Shown: piece by piece, positions 40,925-49,479 of the stretch
How the letters are laid out: each line of letters starts with the position of its first letter
Numbering within the stretch: position 1 is the stretch's first letter
DNA from: Amycolatopsis rifamycinica
Lineage (GTDB): Bacteria; Actinomycetota; Actinomycetes; Mycobacteriales; Pseudonocardiaceae
Direction of reading: 5' to 3'
DNA length: 64,000 nt
NCBI RefSeq assembly: GCF_000695625.1
Contig: NZ_JMQI01000068.1
Span: 62,001 to 126,000, forward strand
The notes under the pieces: model-generated
The model's database searches: none
What the model saw: only the letters and a program-made list of their open reading frames with translations
Told to the model about the DNA's origin: nothing
Position numbers and translations under genes: made by a program

Positions 40925-43900
40925 CAGCCGCTCTCCTCGGATGTCAGTCCCCGCCGGAACGCCTCGCCGAACCGGCCTCGGACCTGCTCGGTCAACGCGG
41001 CGACGAGAGCTGCCTCCTCCGGCGAGAAGAAGCCCCCGCGTCCTTCCTTCCTGCTCAACGTCTCGAAGTCGCGGCGTACCTCGTAGAGCGCGTGTTCGTA
41101 CGACGCCACGCCGTCGATGTGCGTCAGGTGCAGCCGCAATTCGGCCACGTGCCCGTTCGGCAGCCGGACGTTGAGCTGCAAGTCCCGGTAGCCGCTTTCC
41201 TTCGGATCGACCAGGCGGTCCGTGAAGTCGACGATCTTCAGTTCGGGATCCCGGCGTACCGCGTCCAAGGCGCGGTACAAGTCCGCCACTTGCTCGAACT
41301 GGATCTTGGCGCCGACCAGGTCGTGCAGTAGCGAACCATCCCAACCGTGTTTCTCGATCTTCGCCAACGCTCGGACGCTGTCCTTCGGCTCCGGCCGGAA
41401 CCCCGGATGGCCATCGGTCTCGCCGGCAATCCGCTCGGTGATGCGGTTCAGCGTGCCCTGCGTCTCGGGCCAGCGCTCGCGCTCTTCCGCGACCCATTGC
41501 CTGCAGTACTCCGGATCGCCGACCCGGCCTTGGTCGAAGCTGCCGTGCCGCAGCGCGTCAGGCTGCACCACGTCGGCAATCCGGGCCACATCCGCGGAAA
41601 TCTCCGCCTGCTCCGGGGTCGGGTCGAACGGCTCGACCCCCTGCCGCTCGACGTCGTCGATGACGCTGTAGCCGCGCTCGTTCACCTCGTGAACCGCGTC
41701 CTCGAGGATCGGGATCGCCTCGGGATGGTGGAGCAGGCTGGCCAGTGTCTTCGGGTTGTCCAGCAGCGAGCGCGTCAGGTAGTCGTTGGCCGGGTCGGAC
41801 AGCACCCGCACCAAGCCGGGGTGCTCTCCCAGGTGCGCGCGGATGTAGTCGGCGTCCGCGTGCCCGTCGAGCGCCGCGGCGACGTCGTCCCTGGCCAGGA
41901 AGGCGTCGTGCGGTGCCGCCGAGCCGTAGCCGCCGTGCGTGTCGCCGGCGTCGTGCCCGGTCTGGACGTGCACCTCGTCCGGCGTCCCGAGGTGCATCAG
42001 CTTGATGCTGTTCGCCGGCTGCGGCAGGTGCATGAGGTCGCCGGACTGCGGGTCGATGAACGCGACGCCCTCGCGGGTGTGCACGACCATCGCCACGTGC
42101 CCGTACTCGACGCCGTTCGGGCCCGGGTACTTCACCGCGACCACGGCGTGGTGGTCGACCGGCATCCCGCGCATCTCGCGGATGACGTCGTCGTAACTGC
42201 CGCGCGCGGAGAACGTCTGCCCGAACTCGCCCTCGAGGTGTTCGAGCGTGCCGCGGCTGCCCATCTCGTGCGGCAGGATCGGCTCGGCCGTCGTGTCGAC
42301 ACCGCGCAGCTGGTCCATGTAGGCCCGGGGACCGCGCGTGCAGTTCGTCAGGTAGCCGTTTTCGAAGGCGCCGGGCTCGCGGAAGCCCGGGTTGACGTCA
42401 CGCAGGTGCGGGTGCCGGTCGTGGACGTAGGCCGCGCGCTCGCTCTCCGTCGTCCCGCCCGCGTGGATGGCCGGTTCGAACGGCGGGTTCGTCGCCCGGG
42501 CCAGCCGGGAGTAGTCGTGCACGGACACGGGCGGCGGCGGGGGTTCCGCCGGGCCGTCCTGGACGTCGTGGACGGACGGCTGGTCCGGCTGCGGGGCGAC
42601 GTGCTCGGGCTCGCCGAGACCGCCGAGCCGTTCCATGATCGCGGCCTGCTTGCGCCGTTCGAACTCGGGCGCGTTGTGCTCGTTCTCGGCCCGCCGCTCG
42701 GCCATCTTCTGCTTCGCGGTCTCGGGATCGAGGTAGCGCGGGTGGCCGGGCCCGATCTCCTCGGCCACGATGATCCACTTGCGCCGGCCGTCGACGGTCT
42801 CCAGCCGCCGCTCGTGGATCAGCAGCTGGGTGCCCGGCGGCGACAGCGATTCGCGCTCACCCGGGTTCTCCGCGAGCTTCGAGATGTCCCGGAGGTTGTT
42901 CGAGCGGACGTGCAGCTCGATGTCGTCGCCGAACTTCGACGTCGAGAACTCGCCGGTCTTGATCGACGCGCTGGAGAACGCGGGCTCGACGACCACCGAG
43001 CCCGGCTCGTACGGCTTGGTGACCAGCTCGGCCAGCCGCGGGTCGCCGCCGACGTCGTAGGCGCGGATGGTCTCGCCGGACTCGGGCGCGATCTGGTTGA
43101 GGCCGTCCATGATCGCGCGGGTGTTCTGCTGCGCGAGGTCGAAGCCGGGGTGATCGGTGCCGCGGCGCAAAGCCTCGTTGACGTCGTAGGCGTATTCGCC
43201 GCGGGTGTAGCCGTGCAGCGCGACGGCGCCTTCGTCGGTCAGGTGGGCGAGGTTGCCGGCCGCGTCGCGCTTGGCCAGCGCGTGGTCGTGGATCTGCTGG
43301 TAGATGTCCTCGTCGCCGACGGCCCGGCGGATGCTCTCGTGGTCGGCCGGGGTGCCGCGGTGCTCGCCGTCGAAGAGGTAGTTCTCGTCGTGCGGGACCC
43401 GCTCGGGCTGCGGGTTGAGCCGGTCGCTGATCCCTTCGTGCTGCGAGGGCGCTTCGTGGTGCTGAGGCGTTTCGTGGTGCTGAGGCGCTTCGTGGTGCTG
43501 AGGCGCGTCGCCCCCACCGAGCGGCAGGGTGTGGATGCCGGTGGCGTCCGCCGGCAGCTCGGCGAGCCGCCCGGTGACCGGATCGGCGAACAGCACGCCG
43601 TGCTCGGTGTGGACGGCCGCGACCAGCCGCGACTCCCCCTGGGGCGTCTCGAAGGCGACGGCCGTCCGCGCGCCGACGGGACGTTCGCCGAGCTCGCGGG
43701 CAACGCCGTCGAAGCTGTCCCGGCTGCTCCACTGCCCGCCGAGCTGTTCGCTGATCTGCGCGAGGCTCTGCTGCCGGGCGGGCCCGGCGACGACGTCCTC
43801 GCCGTTCATCCGCCGCTCGAAGGCGACCATCGACTCGGCGGCGTTGGTCCGGTAGCCGTTCTCGAGGCCGCCCGGGCTGTAGGCGTTGCGGGTGTTGACC

Positions 43901-46900
43901 CCGCCGAGCTCGGGAACGGCGTCGCGCAGGAGGCGCGCGTGCTGCTGCGGCGTCTCGACGGACCCGGCGTGCAGCACGGGCGGCCCGCCGGGCGTGAGCG
44001 GCTCGGCGAGCTGCGACCAGCCCCCCGCCGGCTCCCCGGTGGCCGGCGGCCGCCGTTCGGGCAGCGGCTCCGCACCCGGCTCGTCGAAGGGGTTGAGCTT
44101 CGACGCCAGGTCGTTGCCCGGCGCGTATTTGGGGTTCTCTTCGTAGAACTTCGCGAGCTCTTCGTCGGCTTCGCGCTGGAACCGGTCCTCGTCGGCCCGC
44201 TCACTGGCCCGGCGCTGCTCGATGGCATCGCGCGCGTCGGCTTCGCCGAGGTGCCCCGGCTCCCCGGGCGCGATCTCTTCGGCGTGCACGACGTAGTGCG
44301 GTTCCCCACGCACCGGCTCCGGCTTGTGGTTGGGGTGACCGGGCCCCTCTTCGACGCCGGTGATCTTGAACTGCGTCCCGGCCTTGAAGAGGACTTCGCG
44401 CTCGTGTCCGAGGCTGGCCAGCTTTTCGACGTCGCGACCGGTCTTCGACTGGATCCGCATCTCGACTTCGCCGGGGAAGGAGCTGCGCGGGTGCTGCGCG
44501 TCGACCTTGGAGGAGCTCAGGAACGACGGTTCGGTGATGTGCGCCCCGTCGTGGAAGCGCGCGAGGAAGGCCTGCAGCCGCGACAGATCACCCTTGAAGT
44601 CCACCCGCCGCGAGACAACGCCTTCATGCGGCGGCAGCTCGTTCAACCCCGAGACAAGCGCGGCCGCCTGCGGCGCGAGGTGGACGAGTTCGGGACTCCC
44701 CATCCGCAGCGCGTGGTTGAGCGGCCCGACCATCTCGGTCCGGGTGTAGGCATGCACGGCGACGGCCCCGGCGTCGGACATCCCGGGGTGCCACTCGTCG
44801 CGCTTCGCCCGCGCTTCGCGGTGGACCTGCTCGTGCCGCCACTCACCGTCCTGGTGACTCGCCTTCCCGGAGTCCATGAAGGTGTCTTCGATCCGCCGGA
44901 TCCCGGCGGGATCATCGGTGTGAAAGCCAGGATCGGTGAGGTAGGGCTCGTCGAGGTCGGACTGCCCGTAGTCGCGTTCGCGCGCCGTCCCACCCGCCTC
45001 GCCCGGCACCTCGCCGGCATCGGTCGGGTTCGGATCGTCCCCGGGCTGTTCGGTCGGGCGGTCGTGGCCGGCCTCGTGCCCGGCGGCGGGTGCGTTTTCA
45101 TCCGCCGCCCGTTCATGAGCCGGCGCCGGTTCGTCTGCTTGGTGGTGCCCGGCCGTCTGGTCCGGCCGTTCGGCGGGGCGGTCTTGGGCGGGCTCGCGCT
45201 CGGGGGTGCTTTCGCTCGCCGACCGCTCGGCGGGGCGGTCTTGGTCCGTCGGCGGCTTCTCGGTGGGCGTCGGCTGTTCGTCGCGGCGTTCCTGCGTCGG
45301 TTCGCTGGTCCGGTTCTGCTCGGGCGCGTGCTGGTCCGGTCCCTCGGCCGGACCCTCCTGTGCAGGCTCGCGCTCGGTGGTGGTGCTTTCGTCCGCCGGC
45401 CGCTCGTTGCCAGGTGCGCCCAGTTCAGCGGGGTGCTCTGGTGCCGGTGTCTGTTCGGCGGGCGTAGGCGTGCTCTGGTCCGGCCGCTCAGCGGCGCGTT
45501 CGTCCGCTGGGCGTTCGTCGGTCGGCGTTCGCCGTTCAGCCGAAGGCTCCTGCGCCGGAGCTTGCTCGGTGGGTGCAGGCGTGCGCTGCTCGGCCGGCCT
45601 CTCGCGCACCGGCGACTGTTCGGCCGCCGGCTGCTGCGTGGGCTCCCCAGGTGGGGTCGGCTGTTCGACCGGCCTCTCGCGCACCGGCGACTGTTCGGCC
45701 GCCGGCTGCTGCGTGGGCTCCCCAGCCGGAGTCGGCTGCTCGACCGGCCTCTCGCGCACCGGCGACTGCTCGGCCACCGGCTGCTGCGTGGGCTCCGCAG
45801 CCGGAGTCGGCTGTTCGGACGGTCGCGGCGGCTCCGGGGCACGCTCCACCGGCCGCGGCGGCTCAAACGGTCCGCGCGGCGGCAACTGTTCCTGCGGCGG
45901 CCCGAACCGCGGCGGCGGAACCTGCGCCGGCCCACCCGGCCGAGGCGCCCCCAGCCGCGGATCGTGCGGCGGCCGCCCACCCGGCGGGGGCGGCATCGGC
46001 GGCCGTCCACCGGGGTGCGGCCCGGGGCCCTGCGGACCCCGAGGCTGGCTCGGATACCCGGCAGGCCGCTGCCCCCCCGGCATCGGCGGCCGCTGCCCAC
46101 CCTGCGGCGGCATCCCGGAATGCGGCGGCATCCGCCGCGGATCCTGCGGAGGCAACCCACCCTGAGGCACCTGCCCCGGCACATACGGCTGCCCCCCACC
46201 CTGAGGAGGCCGCCCCCCAGGCCCAACCGGAGGCTGCCCACCCTGCGGAGACTGCCCACCCTGCGGAGACTGCCCACCCTGCGGAGACTGCCCACCCTGC
46301 GGAGGCATCGACCCAGGCGGCACCCCCTGCCCCCCAAGCGGCGGCTGTCCCCCATGCGCCGGCTGTCCACCAGGGTGACCTGCCTGCCCACCACCCAGCG
46401 GCGGCTGCCCACCGCGAGGCGGCCGCCCACTCCGCGGAGCCTGGCCCGGTTGCATGCCCTGCGGGGGTTGCCCGCCGGGCTGAGCCGGCTGGCCGACGTG
46501 CGGTTGCCCGCCCGGCTGCGCCCCGTGCGGTAGCTGACCACCAGGCTGGCCGCTGTGCGGGTGCTGCCCGGGTTGCGTGCTGTGGGGCGGTTGCCCGCCG
46601 GGTTGAGGAGTCTGGCCGACGTGCGGCTGACCGCCCGGCTGCCCCCCGTGCGGTAGCTGACCACCGGGCTGACCGCTGTGCCGGGGCTGGCCCGCGTGTG
46701 TGCCGAGCGGCGATTGTCCGCCGGGCTGAACTGCCTGGCCGTGCGAGGGCCGACCCGGTTGCGTGCCGTTAGGCAGTTGTCCAAGCTGAGCCTGCTGGCC
46801 GCCATTCGACGGCTGTCCTGGTTGCGTGCCGTGCGGCAGTTGTCCGCCTGGCTGCGTTGCCTGCCCGCCGTGCGGGTGGCCAGGCGGTCCACCGTGCGGC

Positions 46901-49152
46901 GGCTGCGCTCCATGCGGGGACCGTCCGCCCTGCGGAGGCTGCCCTCCCGGCCGGTACCCGCCGGGTGGCATCGGCGGCTGGCCGCCCTGCAGCATCCGGC
47001 GGGGATCCTGCGGCGGGACCCGTCGTGGCTGGTCACCGCCCGCCTGCGGCGTCGGGCCGCCCGGGCGTGGGCCGGGACCAGCCGTTCGTCCCGGTGCGCC
47101 GACGCCGTTCGGGGGGCCGGCCGGGGGCGGGGGTGTGAACCCGCCCGGTGGTGGTCCCTGCTGCGGTGACGGCCCGTTCTGGAACGCCGCCGCCTGCCCG
47201 CCATCCGCCGCGAACGGCTGGCTCGAGCCGCCCGCGAAGCCCGCCGCTCCGACGTTGTCCTGGGGGCGGCCGCCGGCGCTTTGGCGCCCTGGTTCCGGGC
47301 CGATGCCCGGTGGTGGGGCCATTCCGTAGCCGCCCGTCGACGACTGGCTCGCCGTCGAAGCCGGTGCCTCGCGCTGCTCTGCGGCCGGACGCCCCGGTTG
47401 CTGGTCCGGGCCGGGGCGCGACGCCTCGGGCGCCCGGTGCTCGGCGGCCGGTTGGGATCCGCTTGCGCCTTGCTGCGGTTCGGGTGCCGTCCGCGCTTCC
47501 GGCGGTCCCGGCTCGGAGACTGCTTCACGGCGCGGTTGCTCGCTGCGGGTCTCAGGTTCCGGCGAGGCCTCGTGGCGAGGTCCTTCGCTCCGCGATTCGG
47601 GCGCGGAAGAAGTCTCGTGGCGCGGCTCTTCACCGCGCGACTCGGGCGCGGAGGCCGCCTCACGGCGCGGCTCCTCACTTCGCGACGCGGGCTCGGACGA
47701 GCTCTCCCGACGCGACTCCGGCTCAGACGAAGACTCACGGCGGGAGTCCGGCTCAGACGTGGACTCACCGCGCGACTCGGACTCACCCCGCGACTCGGAC
47801 TCACCCCGCGACTCCGAAGACTCACGACGGGACTCAGGCTCCGCGGAGGATTCACCCCGAGACTCCGGTCCCGAAGCCGAACTCGGCTCCTCCTCAGCCC
47901 CTCGCCGCGACTCCCCGGAGTCCCGCGAGCCTTGGGAGTCCCCCGAGTTCCCCGAGTTCCGCGGCTCCCCCGAGTCCGCGGAGTCCCGCGAGCCCCCAGA
48001 GTCCCGCGAGCCGCCAGAGTCCCCCGAGTTGCGCGAGTCCCCAGAGTTCCGCGGCTCCCCCAAGTCACCGGAGTCCTGCGAGTCCCCAGAGTCCCGCGAG
48101 CCCTGAGAGTCCCGCGACTCCCCAGAGTCCCGCGACTCCCCGGAATCCCCCGAGCCACCAGAATCCCCATCAGCCCGCGGAATGTTCGCCTCATGAACCG
48201 AGTGCATCTGCGCCTTGGCGCCGTCAACAGCCCCGCCGACCGCCCCGCTGGACGCGCCCATCAGCAGCTGCTCCGGTGTCAACGACCCCAGATCGCCCGT
48301 CACCGCCGCCTGGCCGACGGTCTGCGCGACCCCCTCGACCGCGCCCCGCGCTCCCGCGCGCATCGCCGCGTCCGCGATCTGGCCGCCGGCGCTGTGCGAA
48401 AGCCCCTCGGTCGCTCCTCGCCCGATGGACCCCGACGCCGCTCCGACGACGCCGCCGACCGCGCCCGAGATCGCCGCGTCGGAGGTCTTCGACCAGTCCC
48501 AGTCCTTGCGATCACCCTTCGCCATCTGCAGGCCCTGGATGCCCGCGTCCATGCCGAGGTTGATCGCCTCGTTCTTGAGGACCTCCATGCCGATCTTCTT
48601 GAGGCCCTGCTTGAGCAGCTTCTCCAGCAGCTCCTTCGCGACCTGCTTGAACCCCTGCTGCGCCAGCTTCTCGAGCAGCTGCCGGAACAGCATCTGCACG
48701 GTCATCCGGGTCGCGATCTGGGCCGGCGCGATCCCCGCCGTCGAACCGCCGAACGTCACCGCCGCCGCCGCGATCATCGCCGCGATCTGGGCGGCCAGGA
48801 CGATCAGGGAGATGATGATCATGTACTTCGTGTACTCGACGTCCAGTGCCGTCTGGTCGCACGAATCGCCGAGGGCCTTCGCCGCGTCGGCCAGCTGCTT
48901 GAAGTAGGCCTCGTCGCCGTCGACGAACTTCTTCCACTGCTCCGCGAACGCGTCGGCGCCGTCACCGGTCCAGTTGTCGCGGATGCCGGACGCCGCGACG
49001 TTGCCCGTCTCCGCCACCGGGCCGATCGCCGAAGACGCCGTGTGCCACGCGTCGCGCAGCGCGCGCAGCTTGGTCTCGTCGCCCTCGGGCCAGCTCTCCC
49101 CGACGACTATCGGCAGCAGCCACTTGACCGCGTCGGGCATCTCCATACCCAC
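40924..49152 (-). CDS. Giant ESX-type polymorphic toxin: WXG100-like head, linker, 2x (ART + papain-like), RelA/SpoT-like tip
   Basis: The 2742-residue protein has a WXG100-like head (W61-T-G in RDNWTGDGADAFAEQW), a hydrophobic segment (about 109-135) and amphipathic helices to about 330. Low-complexity linkers run to about 1390. ART1 (about 1395-1630) has RRVDFKG, EPSFLSSS and an ExE (HEREVL). A papain-like domain (about 1690-1870) has TNAAES where Cys is expected. ART2 (about 1920-2130) has IRAYDVGG, EPAFSSAS and GERESL. The second papain-like domain (about 2190-2390) has GYLTNC (Cys about 2270), GHVAMVV and DPQSG. A RelA/SpoT-like tip (about 2570-2700) has DLVGAKI, SGYRDLQLNV and AELRLHL. 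The GTG has AAGGGG 9 bases upstream. Confidence 0.85.
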   Translation of the reverse strand: MGMEMPDAVKWLLPIVVGESWPEGDETKLRALRDAWHTASSAIGPVAETGNVAASGIRDNWTGDGADAFAEQWKKFVDGDEAYFKQLADAAKALGDSCDQTALDVEYTKYMIIISLIVLAAQIAAMIAAAAVTFGGSTAGIAPAQIATRMTVQMLFRQLLEKLAQQGFKQVAKELLEKLLKQGLKKIGMEVLKNEAINLGMDAGIQGLQMAKGDRKDWDWSKTSDAAISGAVGGVVGAASGSIGRGATEGLSHSAGGQIADAAMRAGARGAVEGVAQTVGQAAVTGDLGSLTPEQLLMGASSGAVGGAVDGAKAQMHSVHEANIPRADGDSGGSGDSGESRDSGESRDSQGSRDSGDSQDSGDLGEPRNSGDSRNSGDSGGSRDSGGSRDSADSGEPRNSGNSGDSQGSRDSGESRRGAEEEPSSASGPESRGESSAEPESRRESSESRGESESRGESESRGESTSEPDSRRESSSEPESRRESSSEPASRSEEPRREAASAPESRGEEPRHETSSAPESRSEGPRHEASPEPETRSEQPRREAVSEPGPPEARTAPEPQQGASGSQPAAEHRAPEASRPGPDQQPGRPAAEQREAPASTASQSSTGGYGMAPPPGIGPEPGRQSAGGRPQDNVGAAGFAGGSSQPFAADGGQAAAFQNGPSPQQGPPPGGFTPPPPAGPPNGVGAPGRTAGPGPRPGGPTPQAGGDQPRRVPPQDPRRMLQGGQPPMPPGGYRPGGQPPQGGRSPHGAQPPHGGPPGHPHGGQATQPGGQLPHGTQPGQPSNGGQQAQLGQLPNGTQPGRPSHGQAVQPGGQSPLGTHAGQPRHSGQPGGQLPHGGQPGGQPHVGQTPQPGGQPPHSTQPGQHPHSGQPGGQLPHGAQPGGQPHVGQPAQPGGQPPQGMQPGQAPRSGRPPRGGQPPLGGGQAGHPGGQPAHGGQPPLGGQGVPPGSMPPQGGQSPQGGQSPQGGQSPQGGQPPVGPGGRPPQGGGQPYVPGQVPQGGLPPQDPRRMPPHSGMPPQGGQRPPMPGGQRPAGYPSQPRGPQGPGPHPGGRPPMPPPPGGRPPHDPRLGAPRPGGPAQVPPPRFGPPQEQLPPRGPFEPPRPVERAPEPPRPSEQPTPAAEPTQQPVAEQSPVRERPVEQPTPAGEPTQQPAAEQSPVRERPVEQPTPPGEPTQQPAAEQSPVRERPAEQRTPAPTEQAPAQEPSAERRTPTDERPADERAAERPDQSTPTPAEQTPAPEHPAELGAPGNERPADESTTTEREPAQEGPAEGPDQHAPEQNRTSEPTQERRDEQPTPTEKPPTDQDRPAERSASESTPEREPAQDRPAERPDQTAGHHQADEPAPAHERAADENAPAAGHEAGHDRPTEQPGDDPNPTDAGEVPGEAGGTARERDYGQSDLDEPYLTDPGFHTDDPAGIRRIEDTFMDSGKASHQDGEWRHEQVHREARAKRDEWHPGMSDAGAVAVHAYTRTEMVGPLNHALRMGSPELVHLAPQAAALVSGLNELPPHEGVVSRRVDFKGDLSRLQAFLARFHDGAHITEPSFLSSSKVDAQHPRSSFPGEVEMRIQSKTGRDVEKLASLGHEREVLFKAGTQFKITGVEEGPGHPNHKPEPVRGEPHYVVHAEEIAPGEPGHLGEADARDAIEQRRASERADEDRFQREADEELAKFYEENPKYAPGNDLASKLNPFDEPGAEPLPERRPPATGEPAGGWSQLAEPLTPGGPPVLHAGSVETPQQHARLLRDAVPELGGVNTRNAYSPGGLENGYRTNAAESMVAFERRMNGEDVVAGPARQQSLAQISEQLGGQWSSRDSFDGVARELGERPVGARTAVAFETPQGESRLVAAVHTEHGVLFADPVTGRLAELPADATGIHTLPLGGGDAPQHHEAPQHHETPQHHEAPSQHEGISDRLNPQPERVPHDENYLFDGEHRGTPADHESIRRAVGDEDIYQQIHDHALAKRDAAGNLAHLTDEGAVALHGYTRGEYAYDVNEALRRGTDHPGFDLAQQNTRAIMDGLNQIAPESGETIRAYDVGGDPRLAELVTKPYEPGSVVVEPAFSSASIKTGEFSTSKFGDDIELHVRSNNLRDISKLAENPGERESLSPPGTQLLIHERRLETVDGRRKWIIVAEEIGPGHPRYLDPETAKQKMAERRAENEHNAPEFERRKQAAIMERLGGLGEPEHVAPQPDQPSVHDVQDGPAEPPPPPVSVHDYSRLARATNPPFEPAIHAGGTTESERAAYVHDRHPHLRDVNPGFREPGAFENGYLTNCTRGPRAYMDQLRGVDTTAEPILPHEMGSRGTLEHLEGEFGQTFSARGSYDDVIREMRGMPVDHHAVVAVKYPGPNGVEYGHVAMVVHTREGVAFIDPQSGDLMHLPQPANSIKLMHLGTPDEVHVQTGHDAGDTHGGYGSAAPHDAFLARDDVAAALDGHADADYIRAHLGEHPGLVRVLSDPANDYLTRSLLDNPKTLASLLHHPEAIPILEDAVHEVNERGYSVIDDVERQGVEPFDPTPEQAEISADVARIADVVQPDALRHGSFDQGRVGDPEYCRQWVAEERERWPETQGTLNRITERIAGETDGHPGFRPEPKDSVRALAKIEKHGWDGSLLHDLVGAKIQFEQVADLYRALDAVRRDPELKIVDFTDRLVDPKESGYRDLQLNVRLPNGHVAELRLHLTHIDGVASYEHALYEVRRDFETLSRKEGRGGFFSPEEAALVAALTEQVRGRFGEAFRRGLTSEESG
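41060..41440 (-). other. RelA/SpoT-like C-terminal toxin domain (part of the giant effector)
   Basis: This segment has the order expected of (p)ppGpp-synthetase-type nucleotidyltransferases: PKDSVRALAKIEKHGW, DLVGAKIQFEQVADLYRAL, DRLVDPKESGYRDLQLNVRL (GYR motif), VAELRLHL (E-x-x-L-H, equivalent of the ExQxRT strand) and YEHALYEVRRD. No hydrolase HD domain accompanies it. Known relatives include small alarmone synthetase toxins and the T6SS effector Tas1. Activity here is inferred. Confidence 0.65.
44985..48165. repeat. Low-complexity linker repeats of the giant effector
   Basis: Successive in-frame repeat blocks occur: Ser/Asp/Gly/Arg (SRDSGDS type, about 47870-48165), PESRRESS type (about 47560-47870), and Gly/Gln/Pro (GGQPPQGG type, about 45850-47000). 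The last contains an 18-bp unit repeated four times near 46240-46310. Three copies of a 75-bp (25-residue) unit lie at about 45590-45790 (TQQPAAEQSPVRERPVEQ type). All are multiples of three bases, so they are protein repeats. Confidence 0.75.
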
Positions 49153-49155
49153 GCG

Positions 49156-49479
49156 TCATTGCCCCTTGCTCAGCTGGGACGTCACGTCTTCGTCGGCTCC
49201 CGACAGGGCCTTCATCGACTTGGCGACGTTCTGCTGCATCCCCCGCAACCCCTGCACGAGGTTGGTGAACCCTTCGACGGCGCCCTGCGCACCCGGCACG
49301 TAGTCCTCGGCGAACTGCTTGCCGGATTCGTCGCCGCCCCAGCACTCGCCCTGCGCGGCCAGGGCCGACTGCAGCGCCTTCGTCGCGTTGTCGAGCGCGT
49401 CGGCCGCTGTGACCAGGCCGTTCGACGCGCGCAGGACCGCGTCCGGCTCCGCGGTGAACCCGGAACCCCCCGCGGGCAT
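49156..49479 (-). CDS. WXG100-like ESX secretion partner
   Basis: The 107-residue, fully helical protein has a WGG turn (ECWGGDESG, about residue 47) between two helical halves, the size and form of WXG100/ESX substrates. Met/Leu/Gln-rich second-half helices include GFTNLVQGLRGMQQNV. Its gene lies between the YbaB-like gene (TGATG overlap) and the giant effector gene (3 bp gap), so it probably forms a secretion heterodimer with the effector's WXG100-like head. Secretion via ESX is inferred. Confidence 0.82.
   Translation of the reverse strand: MPAGGSGFTAEPDAVLRASNGLVTAADALDNATKALQSALAAQGECWGGDESGKQFAEDYVPGAQGAVEGFTNLVQGLRGMQQNVAKSMKALSGADEDVTSQLSKGQ

Noticed and set aside
45590..46310. Regularly spaced DNA repeats resembling a CRISPR array or minisatellite
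   Set aside because: The repeat periods (75 and 18 bp) are multiples of three and keep the effector's reading frame. There are no unique spacers and no cas genes.
41347..46533. A 1728-codon open frame on the plus strand opposite the giant effector
   Set aside because: It is antisense to strongly recognisable toxin domains. Its product is Arg/Leu/His-rich without domain patterns, as expected for the complement of a GC-rich coding strand.
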